A stretch of 64,000 bases of DNA. It comes from Zunongwangia endophytica. GTDB lineage: Bacteria; Bacteroidota; Bacteroidia; Flavobacteriales; Flavobacteriaceae. The translations under genes were made by a program, and so were the position numbers. The notes below the pieces were generated by a model that saw only the letters and a list, made by a program, of their open reading frames with translations, did no database searches and was not told where the DNA came from. Positions 36,714 to 44,907 of the stretch are shown here, in pieces (the first letter of the stretch is position 1; each line of letters opens with the position of its first letter). The stretch covers positions 1,681,501 to 1,745,500 of the forward strand of contig NZ_JAUFPZ010000002.1 in NCBI RefSeq assembly GCF_030409505.1, written 5' to 3'.

Positions 36714-36787
36714 ATTCTTATTTAGAAGTATGATTTCTTATTTTTCATAGTAGATTTAAAATCTCATTTCAAAACGAATTAAGTACG

Positions 36788-37363
36788 ATGACCAACAGAG
36801 TTTATTGTGATGAAGAAGAATTTGTCAACGAAAACTTTCAAAACACAACCTTTAAAAAAGGCGAATATGAATATTGCATTTTTAAGAATTGTAATTTCAA
36901 CGGTGTAAATTTAGCAACAGTTAGTTTCTTAGAATGTGAATTTTTAGACTGTGATTTTAGTAATGCTAACATTACGAACACTCAGTTTAATCAGGTGCAA
37001 TTTGATGCCTGCAAAATGATGGGACTCAATTTTGATGCTTGCAATCCTTTTCTGCTATCATTTTCTTTTTCCCATTCAACTATAGACTTTTCGTCTTTTT
37101 ACAATCTAAAACTTAAGAATACTAATTTTGAAAGTTGCTCCCTAAAAGAAGTAGATTTCACGAATGGCGATTTTTCATCTTCATATTTTACCGACTGCAA
37201 TCTACAGGGTGCCATTTTTGAAAATAGCAATTTGGAGAAATGCGATTTTAGATCGGCTAAAAACTTCAATATTCATCCCACTCAAAATCAAATTGCAAAA
37301 GCAGTATTTGCTTCAGATAACTTAGTAGGGTTATTAAACAGTTTCAATATTAAAATCGAATAA
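36788..37363 (+). CDS. Pentapeptide repeat protein
   Basis: A 191-residue protein made of A(N/D)LXX-type five-residue units forming a right-handed beta-helix: CIFKNCNFNGVNLATVSFLECEF, DCDFSNANITNT and DFSSSYFTDCNLQGAIFENSNL. It resembles Qnr/McbG-type proteins in length and repeat pattern, including a break near residues 85-95, but resistance function should not be assumed. Rich in Cys (about nine), unusual for the fold. It ends one base before the next ATG, so it is translationally linked to the aminotransferase and sulfotransferase genes. Confidence 0.88.
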   Translation: MTNRVYCDEEEFVNENFQNTTFKKGEYEYCIFKNCNFNGVNLATVSFLECEFLDCDFSNANITNTQFNQVQFDACKMMGLNFDACNPFLLSFSFSHSTIDFSSFYNLKLKNTNFESCSLKEVDFTNGDFSSSYFTDCNLQGAIFENSNLEKCDFRSAKNFNIHPTQNQIAKAVFASDNLVGLLNSFNIKIE

Positions 37364-37364
37364 T

Positions 37365-38276
37365 ATGATTCACGGCACACATAACGCGATCGAAGATCCA
37401 CGAAATGCAGACATAAAAATTATGATCAATGATGAGTTGTTTGATCGTAATGACGCAAAAATCTCTGTGTTTGATAGTGGTTATTTGGTTGGTGATGGTA
37501 TTTGGGAAGCCTTCAGGTTGTATAAAGGCCATCTAGCTTTTTCAGACATGCACTTAGAAAGGCTATGGAGTGCGGCTGCTAGTGTAGGTATGATCTTCCC
37601 TTTTTCTAAAGAAGAATTACTTGATAAAGTTTGGAAAGTCGTAGAAGCTAATAAAATGAATAATGATGTTCATGTGCGGGTGATGATTACTAGAGGAATA
37701 AAAAAAACACCTTCACAGGATCCAAGATTAACTATTAGTGGACCAAATGTGGTTATCATTGCTGAACATAAAAAGGCCAATAAAGAAAGTAAAGAAAAAG
37801 GAATCACACTTTTTACAAGTACTATTAGACGAGGAAGTCCCGATTATCTGGATCCTCGATTAAATTGCCATTCTAAATTACATGAAGTACAGGCTTTAGT
37901 GCAAGCAATAGAAGCTGGCGCCGATGAAGCGCTGATGTTAGACATTAATGGTTTTGTAAGCACCTGTAATGCTACTAACTTTTTTATAGTACGCAATAAC
38001 GAAGTTTGGACATCTACAGGAGAATATTGTATGAATGGTATTACCCGACAAAACGTTATACGAGTTTGCGAAAAACATAATATTAGCTGTAAACAAAAGT
38101 ATTTCTCTTTATTCGATGTTTATAGTGCAGATGAAGCTTTTGTTACCGGCACGTTTGGTGGCTTAACTCCTGTTACTAAAATTGATGGTAGAATTATCGG
38201 AGAAGGCAACTTTGGTGATTTCACTAAAAAACTAAGCAATTTCTACGAGCAATTAATCGAAGAAGAATGTTCTTAA
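37365..38276 (+). CDS. Class IV PLP aminotransferase, variant at the PLP-glutamate
   Basis: A 303-residue fold-type IV enzyme (BCAT, D-amino acid transaminase or aminodeoxychorismate lyase group). ISVFDSGYLVGDGIWEAFRLYKG near residue 33 is typical, as is the phosphate-site TGTFGGLTPV near 258. The PLP-Lys is probably K171 in HSKLHEVQA. The usual glutamate of the E-x-x-x-x-N motif is absent: the segment reads NGFVSTCNATNFF with Thr200 at that site. The change alters the residue that normally contacts the PLP ring nitrogen, so it may not be a plain transaminase. One base behind the pentapeptide gene and 10 bases before the sulfotransferase-like gene: a tight operon. Confidence 0.87.
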   Translation: MIHGTHNAIEDPRNADIKIMINDELFDRNDAKISVFDSGYLVGDGIWEAFRLYKGHLAFSDMHLERLWSAAASVGMIFPFSKEELLDKVWKVVEANKMNNDVHVRVMITRGIKKTPSQDPRLTISGPNVVIIAEHKKANKESKEKGITLFTSTIRRGSPDYLDPRLNCHSKLHEVQALVQAIEAGADEALMLDINGFVSTCNATNFFIVRNNEVWTSTGEYCMNGITRQNVIRVCEKHNISCKQKYFSLFDVYSADEAFVTGTFGGLTPVTKIDGRIIGEGNFGDFTKKLSNFYEQLIEEECS

Positions 38277-38286
38277 CTAAAGTAAA

Positions 38287-39012
38287 ATGAGTGATCAAAA
38301 AATTAAAAGAATATGCCTGTGGTCCTGCCCTCGTAATATTTCTACTGCGACGATGTATTCTTTTGCTCAGCGCAAAGACACCAAAGTTTTTGATGAACCA
38401 CTTTACGCCTATTATTTAAAGCAAACAAATTCAAACTATCACCCGGGTACTCAGGAAATCATAAATAGTATGGAATCTGATGGCAACAAGGTGGTAGATA
38501 TGATGCTTAATAATAATGAAAAACCTGTGCTATTTTTTAAGAATATGACGCATCATTTATTAGATCTCGATACCTCATTTTTAAAAGAAGTCACTAATGT
38601 GTTACTTACTCGTGATCCTAAAGATATGATTCCTTCTTTCAACCAGGTTATTGAAAATCCTACAATGCAAGACGTTGGCTATTCAGCACATACTAAAATC
38701 TTAAAAGAACTCGATACCTTAAATGCTAAAACCATCGTATTAGATTCTACCGAAACTTTAAAAAATCCGGAAGCGAAGCTAAAAATACTATGTGATTTTA
38801 TAGGAATTACTTTCGATAGCAATATGCTGAGTTGGAAGGCTGGCGCTATTCCAGAAGATGGGGTTTGGGCACCTTATTGGTACACTAATGTCCATAAGTC
38901 GACCGGCTTCAATAAATATGTACCAAAAAAGAAAGATTTTCCAGAGCATTTACAGCCTTTACTAGAAGAATGTATTCCGCATTACGAAGTTCTAAAAAAT
39001 AGATCAATTTAA
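38287..39012 (+). CDS. Sulfotransferase-family protein (Sulfotransfer_5-like)
   Basis: A 241-residue P-loop protein. The N-terminal strand-loop-helix RICLWSCPRNISTATMYSFAQR (residues 7-28) matches the PAPS 5'-phosphosulfate loop of a divergent sulfotransferase family, followed by FDEPLYAYYL near 38. The 3'-phosphate site may be LLTRDPKDMIPSF near 114. No membrane segment. Enzymes of this group are poorly studied; the acceptor is unknown. In some eukaryotes I recall aminotransferase IV domains linked to similar N-terminal regions, which would fit this gene pair, but I could not check that. Last gene of the unit starting at 36788. Confidence 0.78.
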   Translation: MSDQKIKRICLWSCPRNISTATMYSFAQRKDTKVFDEPLYAYYLKQTNSNYHPGTQEIINSMESDGNKVVDMMLNNNEKPVLFFKNMTHHLLDLDTSFLKEVTNVLLTRDPKDMIPSFNQVIENPTMQDVGYSAHTKILKELDTLNAKTIVLDSTETLKNPEAKLKILCDFIGITFDSNMLSWKAGAIPEDGVWAPYWYTNVHKSTGFNKYVPKKKDFPEHLQPLLEECIPHYEVLKNRSI

Positions 39013-39029
39013 ATAAAATCAGAATTCGT

Positions 39030-39037
39030 TATATTTG
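39030..39037 (+). promoter_or_regulatory. -7 box for the 39059 membrane protein
   Basis: TATATTTG, an exact match, 21 bases before the ATG at 39059. The in-frame TTG at 39035 overlaps the box and is rejected as a start. Confidence 0.6.
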
Positions 39038-39058
39038 AAGCTCTCTCAAACTCAGAAT

Positions 39059-39628
39059 ATGCAGGAACGCTTAGCTATTATCGATATTTTCAGATTTAAT
39101 AAAAAAGAAATTAGCGATTACGATAAAAAAATAAAAAGACTAAAAATGTGGTCTTATTTTATCATTTTTTATTGTGCTCTTGCTTGGTCCTTAATCCTAT
39201 CTACGATAATATTAGATCTTACAGGCAACAATTCATTTTTAAAATGGAATGAAGCTGGTGTTGTAGTAATGATGGCTATCGTAGCATTAATATTTTGTTC
39301 AAAAATATTGAGCCAGATCAAATTATTAAAACACGAAAAATTCCTTCAAAATTCTTCCAATATTAATTCAGCCCACAATAAGGAATTCGAAAAACTAGTA
39401 AAAAAGGCGAATCTTAGATTCTATCCAGAACTACCTTTGGCTATTTTATGTATCATTATACTAATTTCCGCAGTATTAATTACCATTTTCAAAGACATGC
39501 AGTACAGCGTCCTAATTTGGAACTACGCAAAGATTGCTATTGTACTCTTTTTCGTGATCGAAGTTTTTTCTATTCTGAAATTACAAAAAGAACTCAAAGA
39601 AAACATTCATAAAACTGAAAATAAGTAA
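39059..39628 (+). CDS. Hypothetical four-helix membrane protein
   Basis: A 189-residue integral membrane protein: a charged N-terminus (about 30 residues), helices at roughly WSYFIIFYCALAWSLILST, GVVVMMAIVALIFCS, LPLAILCIIILISAVLIT and AKIAIVLFFVIEVFSIL, with a charged cytoplasmic-looking middle (residues about 90-125) and Lys/Glu-rich tail. No family recognised. Start chosen by the -7 box at 39030-39037. It has its own promoter, so it is not necessarily part of the preceding operon. Confidence 0.7.
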   Translation: MQERLAIIDIFRFNKKEISDYDKKIKRLKMWSYFIIFYCALAWSLILSTIILDLTGNNSFLKWNEAGVVVMMAIVALIFCSKILSQIKLLKHEKFLQNSSNINSAHNKEFEKLVKKANLRFYPELPLAILCIIILISAVLITIFKDMQYSVLIWNYAKIAIVLFFVIEVFSILKLQKELKENIHKTENK

Positions 39629-39893
39629 ATTACACAGCATTTTTTCTTAACTGAAGCTATCTAAAATTGATATTTGCCGGATTGGCATCAAAATTGAATA
39701 AAAAGAATGAGATTGCGATCCAATAATCGCAATTAGCAAAATGTAAATTTATTTAAAAATTATGCATTAACATTAGCTGAAAATGGATGTTAAGATCTTC
39801 TAAAAGAATGGATTCTTAATCTAAATTATTTTGAATGCCAAACATTTAATAATAGGTTTACGAGATATTAATTTAAGAAAAAGACAAAATTTT

Positions 39894-40376
39894 ATGTTGA
39901 AGTCAAAAAAGATTGCAGGTTTACTTTTCGCATTTGCCTTAACGGCTGGGACTGCTGCTGTAGCTCAAACACCTACAACGCAGCAACAACAACAAACTGT
40001 AGATGTGGATGTAAGTGATGCTGAACTTTCTAAATTTGCCAAAGCATATCAAGGTTTAAGAATGATGAATCAACAGGTAAATCAAAAAATGATGAAAACT
40101 GTTCAGGATGGTGGTATGGATGTACAACGATTCAATGAAATTCATCAAGCAAGCCAGGATCCAAATAAGGAAGTTGAAGCAACCGATGAAGAACTAGATC
40201 AACATGCAACTATCTTAACTGAAATAGAAAGCATGCAAGGTGATTTTCAAAAGAAAATGGAAACTACAATTAAAGATCAGGGATTAACCGTAGAACGTTA
40301 CCAAAAATTAGCGATGGCGTTACAATCTGATCAAGAACTACAATCTCGTTTGCAAAAAATGATGCAACAGGGTTAA
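39894..40376 (+). CDS. DUF4168 family secreted protein
   Basis: A 160-residue protein with signal peptide KIAGLLFAFALTAGTAAVA, cleaved before QTPTT. The mature part has a Gln/Thr-rich stretch then DVSDAELSKFAKAYQGLRMMNQQVNQ and ERYQKLAMALQSDQELQSRLQ, the helical pattern of DUF4168. The family is of unknown function and usually periplasmic. ATG at 39894 is used; an upstream TTG at 39831 in frame would put 21 polar residues before the signal and is rejected. Confidence 0.83.
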   Translation: MLKSKKIAGLLFAFALTAGTAAVAQTPTTQQQQQTVDVDVSDAELSKFAKAYQGLRMMNQQVNQKMMKTVQDGGMDVQRFNEIHQASQDPNKEVEATDEELDQHATILTEIESMQGDFQKKMETTIKDQGLTVERYQKLAMALQSDQELQSRLQKMMQQG

Positions 40377-40397
40377 TAAACCTATAGATTTGAAAAT

Positions 40398-40431
40398 AAA
40401 AAAGCAGCAATTTTTAATTGCTGCTTTTTTT
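40398..40431 (+). terminator. Terminator after the DUF4168 gene
   Basis: AAAAAAGCAGCAATT pairs with AATTGCTGCTTTTTT around a short T-rich loop, 22 bases past the stop. Confidence 0.92.
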
Positions 40432-40503
40432 ATGCGCTAATCGGCCGAATAGAAGTATTTTTAAACGCAATTTAACAGCTGCTACTTTTAACAAATCCTG
40501 ACA

Positions 40504-41205
40504 TTGCGTAAATTGAACCAAAAAAAATTGAAGTCACGAATTAGGATTGCAACTCTTCTTTTATTGCTATGCTGTATCTTGCCTAACGTTTGTGAAGCCC
40601 AACACATGAAACAAAAAGATAGTTTAAAATTTACCAACAAAATTGTACCAGATACAATTTGGAGAGAAGCCTACGTAGCGCTATCTCATTATCCAGAGTT
40701 AAAAGACACCCCGATAACGCTTAAATTTAAGAAGAACATCAAAAAGTCTTTTATGCAAGCACAACCCAGTTTTTGGGGCATTTTTAAAAATCGTAAAAAA
40801 AGATCTTATTACATTTTTATCAACGAAAAGATAGAAATCGAAGACGAAGTTTTTACAGTAACCTCTGCACCATCAGAAGTTATAATTGGATGGATTGGGC
40901 ATGAACTTGGTCATGTAATGGATTACAGAAATCGTAGTGGTATAGACCTATTATGGTTTGGTATTAGATATCTTACTTCTAAAAATTACATTCGTGAAGC
41001 GGAAAGAACTGCAGATACATATGCAGTAAATCATGGATTAGGTGAAAATATTATCGCGACAAAAGATTTTATATTGAATCAATCTAACCTTTCAGAAAAA
41101 TATAAAAACAGAATAAAAAAGCTCTACCTTTCTCAAGAAGAAATAGTAGAGCTTGTAGAAGAACTTGATGAAATCAAAGAAGAAAAGCTAAATGAAAAAG
41201 ATTGA
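40504..41205 (+). CDS. Exported HELGH metalloprotease-like protein
   Basis: A 233-residue protein with a basic start and hydrophobic core IATLLLLLCCILPNVCEA as signal peptide. HELGHVMDYRNRSG near residue 138 is a zinc HExxH motif, and EAERTADTYAVNHGLGE near 168 gives a possible third ligand (E or D) as in gluzincin/Ste24-like folds, so a metalloprotease fold is likely. No named family is recognised. There is no ATG near the start: TTG at 40504 (or 40513) must be used; a near-consensus -7 box TACTTTTA lies at 40483-40490. Its end is two bases from the convergent GH3 gene. Confidence 0.75.
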   Translation: MRKLNQKKLKSRIRIATLLLLLCCILPNVCEAQHMKQKDSLKFTNKIVPDTIWREAYVALSHYPELKDTPITLKFKKNIKKSFMQAQPSFWGIFKNRKKRSYYIFINEKIEIEDEVFTVTSAPSEVIIGWIGHELGHVMDYRNRSGIDLLWFGIRYLTSKNYIREAERTADTYAVNHGLGENIIATKDFILNQSNLSEKYKNRIKKLYLSQEEIVELVEELDEIKEEKLNEKD

Positions 41206-41207
41206 AT

Positions 41208-42746
41208 CTAATCTTTTTCATTTAACTGCTTCTGCACGAATTTTTCAAATTCTGCAAATTTCTCTTCGTCCATTACTTTTTCCATTTTTACCTGGCCACC
41301 TTTCTTTTTATTGGCTCCACTCCACTCTGGGAAAATCTCTGGCGGTACTTTAGTTACTTTAACTCCCTTAAGAGCTTTGCCTCTGGCAACTCCATAATTT
41401 TTATTGGCATTTTTAAGACTATCATCTAAAGCTTCTGCCAATTCTTCGTCAGAATTGTCTGCCGTGGTTCCTAAATACCAGGAGTGATAGAACTCACCAT
41501 CTTCAAATCGCTTAGCAGCAATAGTAAATTCAGGGATTTTAATATCAAATTTTTCTTCTAATTCCTGTACGGCATCATTCATTTTGTTTACCGATAACTG
41601 AGAACCTACAACGTTTAGAAAAAATTTAGTCCTACCGGTTATTCTTATTTCGAAGTTTTCTTTATCAGTAAATTTAATAGTATCACCTATAATGTAACGC
41701 CATGTTCCCGAAACCGTACTAATTAAAAGCACGTAATCTTTTTCTTCTTCAACATCTGCTAAAGGAACGGTTGGAGCATCTTCCGTTAGTGAACCATCCT
41801 GATTAATGTATTCTGGCTGAAACGGAACGAATTCAAAATATATTCCGTTATCCAAAATAAGTCTCATACTTTGAGAATCTGGATTACTTTGTAGTGCCAA
41901 AAATCCTTCAGAAGCCAAATAAGTATCAATAACTTTTATAGGCTTCCCCATTAAAGCCATAAAACTTTTTTGGTACGGCTCAAATGCTACTCCTCCACTC
42001 GCGTAAACCTGCAAGTTTGGCCAAATTTCATGAATATTTTCAACATTGTGATACTCGATCACTTTTTTCAGCATTAACTCCATCCATGAAGGTATACCGC
42101 TTAAAGCTCCAATATCCCAATCTTTAGCATTTTCAGCAATACGCTCTACACGCTCATCCCAATCTTCGATCTTAGAAATCTCTTCTCCCGGTTTGTAATA
42201 ACTACGGAACCAAAAAGGAATGTTGCTGGCACTTATTCCACTAATTTCACCTTCTTCGTGATCTCCTTCATGTTGCAAATCGGTAGAACTTCCCAACATC
42301 ATAATTCCCTTCTCAAAAAATTCAGGTTCTAAATCAAAATTACTTAGAGCTCCTACTTGTTTGATTCCGGCATTTCTTATGCTTTCTATCATCTCATCTG
42401 TAACCGGAATTCTTTTACTGGACTTTCCGGTAGTTCCAGAACTTAATGCAAAATAATTTGGTTTTCCCGGCCAGGTAATATCTTCTGCACCTTCATGAAT
42501 TTGCGACCACCAGCGATCGTTCAGTTTTTTATAGTCAAAATAAGGTACTTTTTCAGTAAAAGATTTTTCTATATCTTCAGCTTCTAATATGTCAGCAAAT
42601 CCGTAAAATTTCCCGAAAGAAGTCTCTTTTGCTTTTTCAAGCAGATTTTCTAATACGTCTTTTTGCGCTTTAAAAGCATCTGGTTCAGAAACTATAGTGT
42701 CTCTTAAGTCGATTAAACTCTTAATTATTGATCCTCTTATAGCCAT
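41208..42746 (-). CDS. GH3 family acyl-adenylate-forming protein
   Basis: A 512-residue protein of the GH3 family, best known from plants where members join amino acids to auxin or jasmonate by an adenylate. The ATP loop is FALSSGTTGKSSKRIPVT near residue 103; YLASEGFLALQ near 275 and YIIGDTIKF near 353 match the second and third adenylation motifs. Bacterial GH3 proteins are common in Bacteroidota and mostly uncharacterised. No acyl carrier or amino-acid gene is nearby to show the substrate. Convergent with the HELGH gene with two bases between stops. Confidence 0.92.
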   Translation of the reverse strand: MAIRGSIIKSLIDLRDTIVSEPDAFKAQKDVLENLLEKAKETSFGKFYGFADILEAEDIEKSFTEKVPYFDYKKLNDRWWSQIHEGAEDITWPGKPNYFALSSGTTGKSSKRIPVTDEMIESIRNAGIKQVGALSNFDLEPEFFEKGIMMLGSSTDLQHEGDHEEGEISGISASNIPFWFRSYYKPGEEISKIEDWDERVERIAENAKDWDIGALSGIPSWMELMLKKVIEYHNVENIHEIWPNLQVYASGGVAFEPYQKSFMALMGKPIKVIDTYLASEGFLALQSNPDSQSMRLILDNGIYFEFVPFQPEYINQDGSLTEDAPTVPLADVEEEKDYVLLISTVSGTWRYIIGDTIKFTDKENFEIRITGRTKFFLNVVGSQLSVNKMNDAVQELEEKFDIKIPEFTIAAKRFEDGEFYHSWYLGTTADNSDEELAEALDDSLKNANKNYGVARGKALKGVKVTKVPPEIFPEWSGANKKKGGQVKMEKVMDEEKFAEFEKFVQKQLNEKD

Positions 42747-43007
42747 TTTTATGGTCGATTTAATTTTATTTTGAAGATAATTAAAACCACGCAGCTCTTA
42801 CGTTTATTGGCTTCCATTTATCAAATTTTTAACGCCAAATAAAATGGGAATGACAAATGTCGCTTTGAGTAATAAGCAGTAATAGCTAAAAAAATTATAA
42901 TATTTTTAATTTTATGTTTTGTTAAATGCTTTTTTACTTATTTTGCCAATAATATTTACTTACAGCCCTGAGGTTTAAGTATTAGTACATGCAATTATAA
43001 TTTTTTT

Positions 43008-43592
43008 ATGAGTTCTATTCAACAAAACACCTCGAGATATCCTATCGTATCTTATGATGAAGCTTCGACAGAAGTTCAAGCAATTTACGACGACACAAAG
43101 AAAACCCTACAATTGCCTTTTGTTCTAAACTGGTTTAAATGCCAGGGAGCTAATGCTACCCTTCTTGAAGGAAACTGGAATAAATTGAAAAACACCTTGA
43201 TGAAAGGTGATGTTCCTAACGTTCTTAAACAGCTTATCATATATAACGTTTCAAAATCCAGAGGTTGTCATTACTGTTCTCATGCTCACGGTATTTTTGC
43301 AGATAGTATGAGTTCTATGATTTCTGAAGAGGAAAACTTCAAAGCTACAGAGAATATTAATTCTCCATCTATGCCGGCTAGTTATAGAAAAGCCGTAACG
43401 ATAGTTACCAAGGCAGCGCTTCAACACAGTGAAATTTCAGACGAAGATTTTGCTGAATTAGAAGCTGTAGGTTTTTCTAATGCTGAAATACAAGAACTAA
43501 TGGCACAAGCAGATCTCGTAAATATGCTAAATACCATTGCAGATGTATCTGGAATTAAAATAGATAATGAATTATTAGAAACTCCAGAATAA
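43008..43592 (+). CDS. CMD/AhpD-like protein with CxxC
   Basis: A 194-residue helical protein of the carboxymuconolactone decarboxylase family. The AhpD-type motif RGCHYCSHAHG holds C87, C90 and a following His at 94, the redox-active arrangement of AhpD-like peroxidase partners. No export signal. Function in this setting is unknown; the sensor-like gene starts 20 bases later on the same strand, so a redox sensing role for the pair is possible. Substrate not readable. Confidence 0.85.
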   Translation: MSSIQQNTSRYPIVSYDEASTEVQAIYDDTKKTLQLPFVLNWFKCQGANATLLEGNWNKLKNTLMKGDVPNVLKQLIIYNVSKSRGCHYCSHAHGIFADSMSSMISEEENFKATENINSPSMPASYRKAVTIVTKAALQHSEISDEDFAELEAVGFSNAEIQELMAQADLVNMLNTIADVSGIKIDNELLETPE

Positions 43593-43612
43593 CGTCTTCT
43601 TTCTAGTTCATA

Positions 43613-44482
43613 ATGGCATCTATTCAAAATAACCCCTCGCAATTATATAGAATAACCTATGAGGCCTATTCTAAATTTGCAAATGCGATTAATAGATGCA
43701 GTAATTTAAATGAAGTAGGAACAGTCGCTGAAAAGCATTTAAAATATATCCTCAATTTTCATCTTTTAAAGATAACCATAGAGCAGCAAAATAAGTTCAT
43801 AGAATATTCTTTATCTAAAAATGAAATAGTGGTAAAAAACAAAGAGTTAGATGATCTTAATTCTTTGGATAAAAAATTATTAGATACCGGCATACCGGTA
43901 AGAACATCAAATATTCCAGATGACCTTGTCGATCACAGGTTAAATACTGGAACACTTGAAAATCCATTGCTTTGGGCCTGGTTATTCGACAAAGGAGATC
44001 ATAGAATGCTTATTTCCTTAATTGCCGATGACAACCGGTCTTTCGCGACTAGAGATATTGAAATTTTAAAATTAGCTGCAGATTGTTTTGATGCTAAGTT
44101 TAAAGAGATTAGTCTAAAAAAAGAACTGGCGAAAAAAAATAATATTCTTGAGGATGCTTTGAATACTATTAAAGTCCAAAACAATGAAATAAACGAAATA
44201 AATAGAAATCAGAAGGAAATTATTAGAAAAAGAACGAACGAAATTACCCTAAAAAATAAAAAATTATTAAAAATTTCTGTTCTTAACGCCCATAATGTAA
44301 AAGAGCCTTTATCAAGAATCCAAGGCATCATTGAATTATTTGATATCATGGATGATGAAAGCTGTAGAAATGAACTACTGCCAATGTTAAAAGTATCGGC
44401 AGAGGAAATGGACGAGGTGGTAAAAAAAGTAATAGATATGGCCTCAAAAGAATTAATACACTTAAATGCAGATAAAAAATGA
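43613..44482 (+). CDS. GAF-like and DHp sensor protein lacking a kinase catalytic domain
   Basis: A 289-residue cytoplasmic protein. Residues about 10-165 have a GAF-like layout. A coiled coil follows (170-220). Then comes a histidine-kinase dimerisation helix NAHNVKEPLSRIQGIIELF with His227 in the position of the phospho-accepting His, and a second helix around 255-280. The protein ends at 289, so the ATP-binding domain that normally follows is missing. The stop overlaps the ATG of the receiver gene (ATGA, 44479-44482), so there is no room for a lost domain by simple frameshift. It could be a phosphotransfer or phosphatase partner needing another kinase. Confidence 0.82.
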   Translation: MASIQNNPSQLYRITYEAYSKFANAINRCSNLNEVGTVAEKHLKYILNFHLLKITIEQQNKFIEYSLSKNEIVVKNKELDDLNSLDKKLLDTGIPVRTSNIPDDLVDHRLNTGTLENPLLWAWLFDKGDHRMLISLIADDNRSFATRDIEILKLAADCFDAKFKEISLKKELAKKNNILEDALNTIKVQNNEINEINRNQKEIIRKRTNEITLKNKKLLKISVLNAHNVKEPLSRIQGIIELFDIMDDESCRNELLPMLKVSAEEMDEVVKKVIDMASKELIHLNADKK

Positions 44483-44847
44483 CCCCAATCATTTTAGTTG
44501 ATGATCAACCTATTGCGAATTTCATCACAAAAAAACTACTTCAAAACGCAGGTTACATCGAGAATATAAAAGATTTCACCGATGCTTTTATTGCTTTAGA
44601 GGAAGTTAAACAAGTACAAAATTCCATTATTCTTTTAGATCTAAATATGCCGGGCATGTCTGGATGGGAATTTATGGATGCTATGCAAAACTTAGGCTTA
44701 GAAAATAGAGTTATAATTCTATCTTCAAGTACAAGTGAAATTGATATCGCTAGAGCTAAAGAATATCCTTATGTGATGGATTATGTAGTAAAACCACTCA
44801 ATAAAACTAAATTTATTAAAATGGCTCCACTTTTAGAGATGGATTAA
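44479..44847 (+). CDS. Single-domain response regulator (REC)
   Basis: A 122-residue stand-alone receiver domain. Acid pair D8-D9 (LVDDQP), phosphorylation site D54 (LLDLNMPGMSGW), switch S82-S83 (LSSSTS) and K105 (VVKPLNK) are all present, so it should be phosphorylatable. No output domain: it acts through protein contacts or as a phosphate relay. Four-base overlap with the DHp gene couples their translation. It is followed by an attenuator-like hairpin at 44870-44905. Confidence 0.93.
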   Translation: MTPIILVDDQPIANFITKKLLQNAGYIENIKDFTDAFIALEEVKQVQNSIILLDLNMPGMSGWEFMDAMQNLGLENRVIILSSSTSEIDIARAKEYPYVMDYVVKPLNKTKFIKMAPLLEMD

Positions 44848-44869
44848 AAATTTTGATATATCCCTATAC

Positions 44870-44905
44870 ACCGCAAAGTTTAAATATTAGCTTTGCGGTT
44901 TTTTT
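44870..44905 (+). terminator. Terminator of the receiver gene, overlapping a promoter
   Basis: ACCGCAAAG (44870-44878) pairs with CTTTGCGG(T) (44891-44899), loop TTTAAATATTAG, then T run. The 3' arm also forms the exact -7 box TAGCTTTG (44888-44895) of the next gene. Confidence 0.85.
44888..44895 (+). promoter_or_regulatory. -7 box for the DUF3820 gene, inside a terminator
   Basis: TAGCTTTG, an exact match, 12 bases before the ATG at 44908, sharing bases with the loop and 3' stem of the receiver gene's terminator. Confidence 0.6.
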
Positions 44906-44907
44906 AT

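Noticed and set aside
36788..37363. Quinolone resistance (Qnr) gene
   Set aside because: Pentapeptide fold and length are similar, but the sequence is only generally like Qnr and the operon context is metabolic.
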